A stretch of DNA of 64,000 nucleotides from JACVRW01 sp963846505 (GTDB taxonomy: Bacteria; Actinomycetota; Thermoleophilia; Solirubrobacterales; Thermoleophilaceae): positions 372,001-436,000 of the forward strand of contig CAWJWD010000006.1 of NCBI GenBank assembly GCA_963846505.1, written 5' to 3'. The translations under genes and the position numbers were made by a program. Below the pieces are notes generated by a model. It saw nothing but the letters and a program-made list of their open reading frames with translations. It searched no databases and was not told where the DNA came from. Of this stretch, positions 1 through 18,627 are shown in pieces; the stretch's first letter is position 1; every line of letters starts with the position of its first letter.

Positions 1-272
1 GGACCGAAGGCCACGCCACCGCCGTAGCGGGTGGGCGACGGACTGAGCGCACCGACGCGCGCGCGGCCCGTGCCCTTCTGGCGCCAGGCCTTGGCACCGG
101 TCATCGCGATCTCGCCGCGCGTCTTGGTCGAGGCGTTGCCGCTGCGGCGAGCCGCGAGCTCGGCGCGCACCGCCTCGTGCACGATCGGGCCGTGGAAGGT
201 CTCGCCGAAGACGTCTGCGTCGAGTGCGAGCCCGCCCTGCTTGGAGCCGATGTAGGGAGCCTCGGCCGCCAT
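1..272 (-). CDS. rplD: 50S ribosomal protein L4 (partial, N-terminal 90 residues)
   Basis: Large-subunit ribosomal protein L4, which binds 23S rRNA and lines the exit tunnel. Only the first 90 codons are present; the gene runs off the left edge. The visible part holds the L4 signature around residues 60-75 (TRGE, then WRQKGTGRAR) and a Gly-rich stretch at the edge. The start ATG shares its A with the TGA stop of rplC (TGATG), so the two are translationally coupled. It is the most distal gene seen in the fusA-tuf-rpsJ-rplC-rplD run. Identity is firm; length and C-terminus cannot be judged. Confidence 0.95.
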   Translation of the reverse strand, partial: MAAEAPYIGSKQGGLALDADVFGETFHGPIVHEAVRAELAARRSGNASTKTRGEIAMTGAKAWRQKGTGRARVGALSPSPTRYGGGVAFG

Positions 273-895
273 CACGCGTCCGTCCTGATCTCGACCACGC
301 TGCCCTTGGGGCCCGGCACGGAGCCGCGCACCAACAGCAGGTTCTCGTCGGGACGCACGTCCACGACCTCGAGGCCCTTCTGGGTCACGCGCTTGTTGCC
401 CATCTGGCCCGGGCCGCGAATGCCCTTGAACACGCGCGCGGGATCCGCCGAGGCGCCGATCGAACCCGGGGCGCGCACGTTGTGCGAGCCGTGGGTGACC
501 GGGCCGCGAGAGAAGTTGTGGCGCTTGACGGTGCCCTGGAAGCCCTTGCCCTTCGAGACGCCGGAGACCTTGACGGTCTGGCCCTTCTCGAAGACCGAGC
601 CGACCTTCAGCTCGGCGCCGAGCTCCAGCTCTCCCGGCTCGCCGCGGAACTCGCAGAGGTGGCGCATCGGCCCGACGTCGGCCTTCTTCAGGTGGCCGAG
701 CTCCGGGCGCGAGAGCTTCTTCTCGCGCACGGCGCCGAAGGCGATCTGGACCGCGTCGTAGCCGTCGCGGTCCTCGCGACGAATGCCGGTGACGAAGCAG
801 GGACCGGCCTCGATCACGGTCACGCGCTCGACGTGCCCGTCCTCGGGGTCGAAGACCTGCGTCATGCCCAGCTTTCTTCCCAGCAGCCCGGCCAT
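272..895 (-). CDS. rplC: 50S ribosomal protein L3
   Basis: Large-subunit ribosomal protein L3, an early assembly protein near the 3' end of 23S rRNA. At 207 residues it has the normal bacterial length. It begins MAGLLGRKLGMTQ and carries the L3 signature in the second half (HGSHNVRAPGSIGA, DPARVFKG), followed by the basic MGNKRVT region and an acidic/valine-rich end. The start overlaps the stop of rpsJ and the stop overlaps the start of rplD, so it is a coupled middle gene of the S10 operon head. Confidence 0.97.
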   Translation of the reverse strand: MAGLLGRKLGMTQVFDPEDGHVERVTVIEAGPCFVTGIRREDRDGYDAVQIAFGAVREKKLSRPELGHLKKADVGPMRHLCEFRGEPGELELGAELKVGSVFEKGQTVKVSGVSKGKGFQGTVKRHNFSRGPVTHGSHNVRAPGSIGASADPARVFKGIRGPGQMGNKRVTQKGLEVVDVRPDENLLLVRGSVPGPKGSVVEIRTDA

Positions 896-1218
896 CAGAT
901 CAGCTGAATTTGGATGTCGACGCCCGCCGGCAGGTGATCGAGGCGCTGCAGCGAGTCCACCGTCTTCGGGGTGGGCTGCAGGATGTCGATCAGCCGCTTG
1001 TGCGTGCGAATCTCGAAGTGCTCGCGGGAGTCCTTGTCCTTGAACGGGCTGCGGATCACGCAGTACACGTTCTTCTCGGTCGGAAGCGGGACGGGACCCG
1101 AGACGGTCGCGCCGGTGCGCGTCGCCGTCTCCACGATCTCCTTCGCCGCCGTCTCGATCGCCGAGTGGTCGTAGGCCTTGAGCCGGATGCGGATCTTGTT
1201 TTGCGTGAGCGTGGCCAT
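895..1218 (-). CDS. rpsJ: 30S ribosomal protein S10
   Basis: Small-subunit protein S10; in other bacteria the same protein (NusE) also acts in transcription antitermination with NusB. It is 107 residues long and shows the family landmarks IRIRLKAYDH near the N-terminus, SGPVPLPT in the middle and SREHFEIRTHKRLIDI followed by LPAGVDI at the end. It lies 67 bases after tuf on the same strand and overlaps rplC. In many bacteria rpsJ opens its own operon; here the short gap lets it be read through from fusA-tuf. Confidence 0.97.
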   Translation of the reverse strand: MATLTQNKIRIRLKAYDHSAIETAAKEIVETATRTGATVSGPVPLPTEKNVYCVIRSPFKDKDSREHFEIRTHKRLIDILQPTPKTVDSLQRLDHLPAGVDIQIQLI

Positions 1219-1285
1219 GGTGAGGACAGAGTCGGGGGCGGGCCAGACTGCGCCCGCCCCCCGCAGGTCTCCTGTCGAGGAGTAC

Positions 1286-2473
<1,188 letters not shown>

Positions 2474-2538
2474 TGCGGGCTACTCCCTTCTCAAAGATTC
2501 CCCGGGCTCAAACGGCCCGAACTTCCGAAACATACTCC

Positions 2539-4650
<2,112 letters not shown>

Positions 4651-4692
4651 GAGTTTCTCTTCGTTTCCCTACCGGTCAGCGCCTCAGCGCAG

Positions 4693-4713
4693 AAAAAAGG
4701 CCCAATCCGGGCC
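4693..4713 (-). terminator. Terminator/attenuator-like hairpin in the fusA leader
   Basis: Read on the minus strand this is GGCCC, a five-base loop, GGGCC, then TTTTTT. It ends 43 bases before the fusA start. No minus-strand gene lies upstream until rpsG, more than 1.1 kb away. A simple terminator has no obvious client, so attenuation of fusA-tuf is a reasonable inference. Upstream on the same strand a seven-codon reading frame (MEMLTTT) ends before the hairpin; whether it is translated is unknown. Confidence 0.5.
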
Positions 4714-4877
4714 CGGTCCTGCGATCGGCTGTCGCCCGGGTGTCTTCTATGTGGTGGTGAGCATCTCCATCGACGTACTGAACCGCCAGCCAAGTTCGGT
4801 GTTCCCACGTGGCTGAGGGGGAACGCGCACAGAGGGGGAACTCCGCCCGCGAAGCGACGAAGGATGGTAGCAGGCAA

Positions 4878-5522
4878 ATGGCCTCCCGAACGGGTCGATT
4901 CGCCCGCCCTGCAGAGCGCCCCAACCCCCTCGTCATCGGGGTGCTGGCGCTGGGGGTCTTGGCCGGGATCCTGATGCTGATCTCGCTGTTCTCGACGATC
5001 GCCTCGGTGGACGTCGCCAACGGCAGCTGCGAGGTCATCAACGACGCCAACCCCGAGCTCGCCGACCGCTGCTCGCTGAGCGGCTTCGAGCGCCACAGCA
5101 TCGCCTTCCTGCTGCTCGGCGTGATCGCCCTGGCGCTCGCCTACGGCGCCGGCCCCGGCCGCTCGCGCCCCGCGGCCCTCGGCCTGCTCGCCGTCGGCGC
5201 GATCGCCCTGGTCCTCGCCCTGCTGGTGGACCTGCCCGTCACCGACGACACCGGCGCGATCGGTCGCGACTTCGAGGGCGCCACCGCAAGCGCCGGCACC
5301 GGCCTCTGGATCGAGGTGGTCTCCGGCGTGCTCGCGCTCGGGGCGGGCGGGTTGGCGCTGCTGATCCCGAAGCCGCCCCCACCGCCCCATCGCCGGCGCG
5401 AGCGCTCGGGGGACTCCACGCCTCCGGCACGCCAACGGCCGGGGCGTCCGACGAGACAGCGCCCGTCGCAGGACGGCGAGCGGACCGCGAAGCGACCGTC
5501 GAAGGCCGACCCGGAGGAGTAG
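4878..5522 (+). CDS. Membrane protein with basic, disordered C-terminal tail
   Basis: I do not recognise a family. From the ATG at 4878 the protein has 214 residues. It shows a hydrophobic segment near residues 20-40, a stretch with two cysteines (GSCEVIN, DRCSLSG), further hydrophobic segments near 80-97, 105-125 and 150-170, then about 55 residues rich in Pro, Arg and Ser (PKPPPPPHRRRE onwards). That suggests four membrane passes and a cytoplasmic basic tail. It is on the strand opposite to the ribosomal genes, and its TAG stop overlaps the GTG start of the FmdB-like gene. An earlier in-frame start at 4809 is possible but lacks supporting signals. Confidence 0.7.
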   Translation: MASRTGRFARPAERPNPLVIGVLALGVLAGILMLISLFSTIASVDVANGSCEVINDANPELADRCSLSGFERHSIAFLLLGVIALALAYGAGPGRSRPAALGLLAVGAIALVLALLVDLPVTDDTGAIGRDFEGATASAGTGLWIEVVSGVLALGAGGLALLIPKPPPPPHRRRERSGDSTPPARQRPGRPTRQRPSQDGERTAKRPSKADPEE

Positions 5523-5776
5523 TGCCGATCTTCGACTTCGAGTGCGACGCGTGCGGCACCCGCTTCGAGGAGCTGGCGGCGGTCGGCGAGACCCCCGCCT
5601 GTCCCAGCTGCGGGAGCCAGCGAGTCCAGCGTCGTTGGTCCCCCGTCGCCCCAGCCGGCCACAACCTCACGCCCACGGGCAAGACGCGCGCCGAGAGCAA
5701 CGCCCGTCGCACCGAACGCGAGGCGAAGCGTCAGGCGGGGTTCGCGGAAGACCGCAAACGTCGGCGTTCGAACTGA
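5522..5776 (+). CDS. FmdB-family zinc ribbon protein
   Basis: Small (84 residues) protein with an N-terminal zinc ribbon of the FmdB/CxxC_CxxC_SSSS type: MPIFDFECDACG, then about 15 residues later CPSCGS, giving two CxxC pairs. The rest is highly basic (KTRAESNARRTERE onwards) and could bind nucleic acid. The GTG start overlaps the preceding stop (TAGTG), implying translational coupling. The family is widespread and described as putative regulatory proteins, with no firm biochemical role. It is convergent with rpsG, separated by a strong hairpin. Confidence 0.82.
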   Translation: MPIFDFECDACGTRFEELAAVGETPACPSCGSQRVQRRWSPVAPAGHNLTPTGKTRAESNARRTEREAKRQAGFAEDRKRRRSN

Positions 5777-5778
5777 AG

Positions 5779-5802
5779 CGGACCGCTGGTTGCAGCGGTC
5801 CG
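5779..5802. terminator. Bidirectional terminator-like hairpin
   Basis: Perfect 10-base stem CGGACCGCTG / CAGCGGTCCG with a four-base GTTG loop, immediately after the FmdB-like stop codon and between convergent genes. The word CGGACCGCTG recurs at 5886-5895 by the rpsG stop codon, where a weaker 6-base hairpin (5889-5906) spans the stop. There is no clear T tract, so termination efficiency is uncertain. Confidence 0.55.
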
Positions 5803-5895
5803 AGAGGCGAGCATGGCGGCGGACGCAGGGAGCGTGGCGGGCGCCAGCCCGCGAGCGACCGAGGACTCCGCCAGGCGACGCTTATCGGACCGCTG

Positions 5896-6366
5896 CTACC
5901 AGCGGTAGTGGGCGAAGGCTTTGTTGGCCTGCGCCATCCGGTAGATGTCGTCCTTGCGCTTGAACGCCCCGCCCTGTTGGGACTGGGCGTCCGAGAGCTC
6001 GCCGGCGAGGCGTTCGGACATCGTCTTCTCGCGGCGATTGCGTGCGAACTCGACGAGCCAGCGCACGGCGAGCGTGCGGGCACGACGCTGGGGCACCTCG
6101 ACGGGCACCTGGTAGGTGGCGCCGCCGACGCGACGGGAGCGAACCTCGAGCGACGGGGTCAGCGCCTTGATCGAGCTCTCGAGGGCGGGCACCGGGTCTT
6201 CGTTGGTGCGGCGCGAGAGGATCTCGAGCGCGTCGTAGACGATCTTCTCGGCGGTGGACTTCTTGCCGTCGATCATCACCTTGTTGATGACCTGCTGGAC
6301 GAGCTTGGACCCGTACATCGGATCGGGATCGATCGGGCGAACCCCGGCTGCTGCGCGGCGCGGCAT
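5896..6366 (-). CDS. rpsG: 30S ribosomal protein S7
   Basis: Small-subunit assembly protein S7, which nucleates the 30S head; in E. coli it also regulates the str operon. It has 156 residues, normal for the family. The family sequence is clear: DPMYGSKLVQQVINKVM, GKKSTAEKIVYDAL, then VRSRRVGGATYQVPVEV, RRARTLAVRWL, and MAQANKAFAHYRW at the end. It follows rpsL by five bases. Downstream on this strand come two opposite-strand genes and not fusA, so rpsL-rpsG forms a short unit of its own. Confidence 0.97.
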   Translation of the reverse strand: MPRRAAAGVRPIDPDPMYGSKLVQQVINKVMIDGKKSTAEKIVYDALEILSRRTNEDPVPALESSIKALTPSLEVRSRRVGGATYQVPVEVPQRRARTLAVRWLVEFARNRREKTMSERLAGELSDAQSQQGGAFKRKDDIYRMAQANKAFAHYRW

Positions 6367-6371
6367 CGGCG

Positions 6372-6767
6372 CTACCTAGCCTTGGCGCCGTACTGGGAGC
6401 GCGCCTTCTTGCGGTCGCTGACGCCAGCGGCGTCGAGCGTTCCGCGCACGACCTTGTAGCGCACGCCCGGAAGATCCTTGACACGACCGCCGCGCACGAG
6501 CACGACGGAGTGCTCCTGCAGGTTGTGGCCCTCGCCCGGGATGTAGCAGGTGACCTCCATCCCGTTGGTCAGCCGCACACGCGCGACCTTGCGCAGCGCG
6601 GAGTTCGGCTTCTTGGGGGTGGTGGTGTAGACCCGCGTGCAGACGCCGCGCCGCTGTGGTGCGGCGATGCGCGCCTTGCGACCCTGCCCGGACTTGAGAC
6701 CGGGGGTCGAGACCTTCTTCTTGGGCTTGCGGCGGCCCTTGCGGACGAGCTGGTTGATGCTGGGCAT
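6372..6767 (-). CDS. rpsL: 30S ribosomal protein S12
   Basis: S12, the decoding-centre protein and site of streptomycin-resistance mutations. From the ATG at 6767 it has 131 residues. Landmarks: MPSINQLVRKGR at the start, TTTPKKPNSALRKVARV at residues 48-64 with the Lys residues where resistance arises intact, YIPGEGHNLQEHS, then GGRVKDLPGVRYKVVRG. The sequence thus looks wild type (streptomycin-sensitive) at those sites. A longer in-frame reading exists upstream but is an antisense shadow of the hydrolase gene. TACTAT lies 10 bases before the start and can serve as a -10 element. Confidence 0.97.
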   Translation of the reverse strand: MPSINQLVRKGRRKPKKKVSTPGLKSGQGRKARIAAPQRRGVCTRVYTTTPKKPNSALRKVARVRLTNGMEVTCYIPGEGHNLQEHSVVLVRGGRVKDLPGVRYKVVRGTLDAAGVSDRKKARSQYGAKAR

Positions 6768-6777
6768 GCGGCGCGGG

Positions 6778-6783
6778 ATAGTA
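6778..6783 (-). promoter_or_regulatory. Candidate -10 element of rpsL
   Basis: TACTAT on the minus strand, 10 bases before the rpsL ATG. It lies back to back with the TAGCCT element of the divergent hydrolase gene. No convincing -35 was found. Confidence 0.5.
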
Positions 6784-6796
6784 GCAGCGTGTGGCG

Positions 6797-6802
6797 TAGC
6801 CT
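6797..6802 (+). promoter_or_regulatory. Candidate -10 element of the alpha/beta hydrolase gene
   Basis: TAGCCT eight bases before the ATG at 6811, a spacing that would put the transcription start at or next to the start codon (leaderless mRNA). Confidence 0.5.
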
Positions 6803-6810
6803 GGCCGGCC

Positions 6811-7617
6811 ATGCCGCTCGACCAACATCGCGGAGGGTCGGGTGAGCCGCTCGTGCTGCTGCACGGGATCGGCCACACCTGGCGGGGTTGGAAGCCGATG
6901 CTGCCCGGTCTGGAGCAACGCTTCGACGTGCTGGGCGTGGACCTGCCCGGCTTCGGCCACTCGCCACCGCTGCCCGGACGCGCGGTCACGATCGAGGCGT
7001 TCGCGGACGCCGTCGAGGAGGCGATGGACGCGGTCGGCTTCGAGCGCCCGCTGGTGTGCGGCAACTCGCTCGGCGGCTGGATCTCGCTGGAGCTGGCCCG
7101 CCGCGACCGCGTGCGCGCTGTCGTCGCCATCTCGCCGGCGGGTCTGATGGCGCCGCGGGAGGCGAGTGGGCGCGCATCGTGCTGAACTCGATGCGCGAGA
7201 TGGTCAAGGGCGCGCCGGCGGTGGCGCCGCTGCTGCGCACGGCGGCGGGGCGCACGCTGCTCGGCGGTCCGTCGCTGGGCCGGCCCTGGCGCGCCGATCC
7301 GGACGACCTGATCGAGCAGGCGCGAGCTGCTGGCCAACGCGCCGGGCTGGGTTCGCACGCTCGGGGAGCTGCGGCCGAACAGCACGTCGCCGGGCTGGAG
7401 TCGATCCGCTGCCCGGTGCTGGTGCTCTGGGGTACGCGCGACGTGATCCTGATCCCGCGCCAAGGCCGCCGCTTCGAGCACCTGATCGACGGCGCCGAGC
7501 TGAAGTACCTGAAGGGACTCGGGCACGTGCCGATGTCCGACGATCCGGACCTGCTGGTGGACGAGATCACCCGCTTCGCCGAGCGGATCGCGACGCCGCG
7601 CCTGCCGCGCGGCCTAG
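6811..7617 (+). CDS. Alpha/beta hydrolase (frameshifted reading)
   Basis: Alpha/beta-hydrolase fold enzyme; substrate unknown. It starts MPLDQHRGGSGEPLVLLHG, with the oxyanion HG motif near residue 18, and the nucleophile elbow GNSLGGW follows near residue 90, giving Ser in GxSxG. The C-terminal half has LVLWGTRDVIL (acid residue) and GLGHVPM (catalytic His). The protein is only recovered by changing frame at about 7155-7165, 7322 and 7372. Total length (807 bases) is a multiple of three, so the indels roughly cancel. All three catalytic residues survive, so sequencing indels are likelier than decay. It converges with the transporter gene. Confidence 0.7.
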
Positions 7618-8476
7618 CGCGCCTCGGCGGCGCGCAGCGGCGCCGGCGTGAGCGCGGCGGCGACGATCACGAGCACGAACGCGCTGCTCTGCAGCACGAT
7701 CCCGAGCGGGTCGCTCGGCATCGGGTCGCCGAAGACGAGGATGCCGCCGCTGATGGCGGAGATGTTCGCCGCGGCGCTCGTGAGCGTGATGACCGGGACG
7801 GCCTCGCCCTTCTGCAGGCCGCGGGCGGAGGCGAAGAAGGCCAGCACCGAGGCGATGACGCAGGTCAGCGTCCAGGGCGAGACGAGCCCGAGTACGCCCT
7901 CGCTGCCGACCGAGCCGGTGAGCGCCTTGATCGCGACGTCGGAGACGCCGAACAGGATGCCGGCGGCGACGCCGAGCATCACGCCGTGGTGCTCGTGCCG
8001 CCGAGACGCGGGGACAGCACGAGGAAGGTGCCGATCGCCAGCAGCGCGGATTCGAACGCCACCATGCCGACGACCGAGTAGCCGGAGTGGACGCCGGTGT
8101 GGGCCGGCAGCGTGATCGCCAGCAGCACGAGGCCGAGGGCGGTCAGGCCGACTCCCGCCCACTGGCGGTTGCCGACGCTGTAGCCGAAGAAGCGCTCGGC
8201 CATCACGGTCAGGAAGACGAGCCCGCCGGAGATGACCGCCTGGACGAGCGACAGCGGCGCGAGTGCGAGCGCGCCGACGTGCAGGCACCAGGCGCCGAGG
8301 GCGACGATCATGCCGGCCGTGAACCAACGGGAGCCGAACAGGCCGACGGCGCTGCGCAGCGGGTGCCGGAGGCTGACGTCGGGCGCGTCGTTGGCGCCGC
8401 GGTGCTTCAGCAGGAAGCCGACGTTGGTCGCCAGCGCGCAGCCGAGCGAGAGCAGGATGCCGAGTTGTAGCGTCAA
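7614..8476 (-). CDS. DMT-type multi-pass membrane transporter (one frameshift)
   Basis: About 287 residues and close to ten hydrophobic segments, in two halves, as in drug/metabolite-transporter (EamA/NIPA-like) proteins. The first half runs from LQLGILLSLGCALATNVG through the segment at AGVGLTALGLVLLAITLP and ends at GTFLVLSPRLG. The second half (MLGVAAGILFGVSDVAIKAL through SAFVLVIVAAAL) is in another frame, the change falling near 7980-8000. The TTG at 8476 is the only obvious start. The substrate cannot be told. The stop overlaps the end of the convergent hydrolase gene. The sum of the two pieces makes one normal-length permease. Confidence 0.65.
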
Positions 8477-8641
8477 GAGGTGGTGCGAAGAGTGATCTGG
8501 GTCTGGCCTTGGCGGGAGAGGCGGTTCCCAACCAGTACTTCGAGGTATCGGCGTTGGCGCCTCCCGCTTGAATGAGAAGCCCCGGGAGTCGTCAATCCAA
8601 CGTCATCGAGTGCAACAACTGTCAAACACCATGGAACACGA

Positions 8642-9172
8642 GTGGAAAGACCACCGATCCTCTTCGTCGACGTCGACGGCGTCATCAGCCTGTTCGGCTT
8701 CGCTCCGAGCGTGGAGAACCTGCCCGGGCCCCTGCACCTGATCGACGGCGTCGCGCACTGCATTCCCCCGGCCGTCGGCGCCAGGCTGATCAGGCTAGCT
8801 GAAGATTTCGAGCTTGTCTGGGCAACCGGCTGGGAGCAGCGCGCGAACGACCATCTCCCCTACATCCTCGAGCTGCCCTTCCGCAACCTGCCCTGCCTGA
8901 CCTTCGACGGCCGTGCCGTCTTCGGCTCGGCGCACTGGAAGCTGGGGGCGCTGGACGAGTACTCCTACGGCCGGCCGGCGGCGTGGATCGACGACAACAT
9001 CGACGAGGCCTGCGTGGCCTGGGCCGCGGGTCGCGACCAGCCCACGCTGCTGGTGGAGACCGACCCCTCGACGGGGCTCACCGACGAACACGTCGAGCAG
9101 CTGCTTGCCTGGGCTGCCGAGCTGCGCACCGCCGAGAGGGGCCAACGCGCACGGGGGCGCCGTGCCCGCTGA
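8642..9172 (+). CDS. HAD-like phosphatase-fold protein
   Basis: Protein of 176 residues that looks like a small HAD-superfamily member: N-terminal ILFVDVDGVISL (motif I, DxDG with the nucleophilic Asp), ELVWATGWEQRAND (motif II, T after a hydrophobic strand), and AAWIDDNID (motif IV, paired Asp). A cap domain is minimal. The GTG at 8642 is chosen because motif I follows within ten residues. It could act on nucleotides or small phosphates; the substrate is unknown. The 165 bases before it show no obvious promoter. It is convergent with the broken Fic gene. Confidence 0.7.
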   Translation: MERPPILFVDVDGVISLFGFAPSVENLPGPLHLIDGVAHCIPPAVGARLIRLAEDFELVWATGWEQRANDHLPYILELPFRNLPCLTFDGRAVFGSAHWKLGALDEYSYGRPAAWIDDNIDEACVAWAAGRDQPTLLVETDPSTGLTDEHVEQLLAWAAELRTAERGQRARGRRAR

Positions 9173-9240
9173 GAACGCCGTCAAGGCCAAGAAGCGCTGC
9201 TGCAAGGCAGGCCGCGCTGCAAGCGCTGCCCCGTGGTGCT
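9162..9240 (+). pseudogene. Remnant of a small cysteine-rich protein
   Basis: A GTG at 9162 opens VPAENAVKAKKRCCKA. After a one-base frame change the reading continues RPRCKRCPVVL, giving a CC...PRCKRCPVV pattern. This resembles short cysteine-rich proteins I associate with actinobacteria, but I cannot verify the family here. The frame then runs into the Fic gene on the other strand, so no natural end is visible. It is either a remnant or another victim of the indels in this area. Confidence 0.3.
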
Positions 9241-9249
9241 CGGCCCGAC

Positions 9250-10539
9250 AGATCGGCGGCGGCAGGAAGACGTATTTGCGGCCGCTCTTCTCCTGGTCCA
9301 GCAGCCCACGCTGGGTCAGATCGGCCAGGTCGCTACGCGCGGTTTCGTGCGTCACGTCATGGCTCGCCGCGTGGGAGGCGAAGGTGTAGACGGCATCGGG
9401 CCTGCGAACCGCATCGCCCAAGAGCGCGAGTTGGCGATGGTTGAAGCGCGCGGAGCCACGGATCAGACGTTCGATGTCCTGGATCTCGGTGACCTTCTCA
9501 CCGAGATAGGTATGAAGCTCCTCGACCGCTCGCTGGATCACCGAGAGCTGGTGCAGCAGGAAGTAATCGTCGTGTCTCCCTCATCGGTCTCGGTCAGCAG
9601 AAATGCGCGGGCGTATTGCGAAGGCGCCTCGCGCAAGATGCGAGAGATGGACAGGTACTCGGTCAGCCAGTAGCCCTGGACTCGCATGGACCAGTAGAAG
9701 AGGGCGCGGGCCGTCCGCCCATTCCCGTCCTCGAAGGGATGGTCGTATGCCAGCCAGAAGTGCAGGAGAATCGCGCGGACGACCGGATGGATGAATGCGT
9801 CCGGATCGTCACGCTGGTTCGCAAAGACACAAAGCAACTCCATTCGCTCAGGCAGCTGCGACGCAGGCGGTGGCCTGTGGGTCACGCTGCGGTCTTGAAC
9901 GTCGACAACCGTGACGCGCTTGGCGCGGGCGTCTGGAGGCGGCCGGCGGCCGCAGGAGCGTCCAAGGTGCCCTCGCTAAGAAGCGCTGCAGCTCAGGACG
10001 AGGGCCGGGGTGAGCGTGTCATCCATCTCCGTTCGCATGAACTGCAGCGCCCGATAGTTATTCAGGATCATCTGCTCGCTGCGGTCCTTCGCCGGCCGGC
10101 CGGAGCGGAGCATCTCCTTCGCGGCGGCGCGCGAGGGCGCGCGCCCTCCAGCTGACTCGACCTGATTGCCTCCTCCATCAGGGAGTTGACGAGGTAGTGC
10201 TGCTTGGCTTGACCGTCCGCCGTGACCATCTCCGGCATTGCGATCTCGCCGCTGCAACGCTGATCGATCTGATGGAGTTGCCGCAGCACCTCGTCCGGCG
10301 TGCGACGCGAACGGCTGGCCGTCAGGATCGTGCAGCGGAAGCGAGCGCAGCAGAGGTCGACGGGAGAACTTGATCGCCAGCCACCACTCCTCGTGGGTCA
10401 ACCCCGGCGGCGAGTCCAGGTGACGCAGCTTGTCCCAATGCAAGTACGGGGCGGTGGCGCCCTCCATGTACGGGATCGCCAGTCCGGGCTTCACGCGCTC
10501 GAGCAGGTCGACGAAGCTAGGGGCTGGTTGAACGTACAT
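9250..10539 (-). pseudogene. Fic domain protein with C-terminal winged helix (multiple frame changes)
   Basis: Fic enzymes transfer AMP or other nucleotides to target hydroxyls. Reading across frames gives a near-complete protein: MYVQPAPSFVDLLERVKPG, the inhibitory-helix motif SSQLEG ([ST]xxxE[GN]), the catalytic motif HPFEDGNGRTAR, and a C-terminal helix-turn-helix region (HETARSDLADLTQRGLL, then KYVFLPPP). At least six frame changes are needed, near 10305, 10140, 9985, 9970, 9915 and 9560. Every key motif survives, with no substitution damage, so clustered sequencing indels are as likely as true decay. The preceding 70 bases are AT-richer than the surroundings, which fits acquired DNA. Confidence 0.7.
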
Positions 10540-10653
10540 GGCTTACTCCAAGTTTGCACCAAGGAAATCTTGGATTTGGAGTTAGCCTAGCACGAAATCC
10601 AAATCCTAACAATTCTTGGAATTTGCTTGGAGTAGCGGCGGCTTCAACGCAAA

Positions 10654-10676
10654 GGGGCCTCCCGCTAGGCGGCCCT
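10654..10676 (-). terminator. Possible rpoC terminator
   Basis: Imperfect inverted repeat (GGGCC ... GGCCC, with additional inner pairing) just after the rpoC stop codon on the minus strand, followed by CTTT. It is placed correctly to end the rplKAJL-rpoBC transcript, but the stem is short and the T tract weak. Confidence 0.4.
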
Positions 10677-10702
10677 CGTTGCAGGCGTTTCTGACGTTCC
10701 GG

Positions 10703-14789
<4,087 letters not shown>

Positions 14790-14822
14790 GTAATTCCTTA
14801 ATCCCTCTCGTCGGGCTCCGGC

Positions 14823-18428
<3,606 letters not shown>

Positions 18429-18532
18429 GACGGCAACTCCTTCGGAAGCGGGTGGAACAGAGGGGGCAGACCGGGCGCAAAGCGCGACCGACCAGAATAG
18501 CAGAGCGAGGCCCGCCCCATCCAGGGGCGGAT

Positions 18533-18556
18533 GCAGACCGCCCTTCGGCGGTCTGC
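18533..18556 (-). other. Strong hairpin upstream of rpoB
   Basis: Perfect 10-base stem GCAGACCGCC / GGCGGTCTGC with a four-base loop, in the 199-base gap between the DUF457 gene and rpoB. In other bacteria the rplL-rpoB interval carries a partial terminator or RNA-processing site that sets the L12:RNA polymerase ratio; this hairpin is a good candidate. No T tract follows, so processing or attenuation is possible and simple termination is not shown. Confidence 0.5.
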
Positions 18557-18627
18557 GAGGCCATCACGGACCCCGTCCCGAGGCGCCAGGGATATGTGCC
18601 GGCGCACTGCTCGAGGGACGGCTGCGG

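Noticed and set aside
9250..10539. Prophage or insertion sequence around the Fic gene
   Set aside because: No integrase, transposase, terminal inverted repeats or target duplication were seen.
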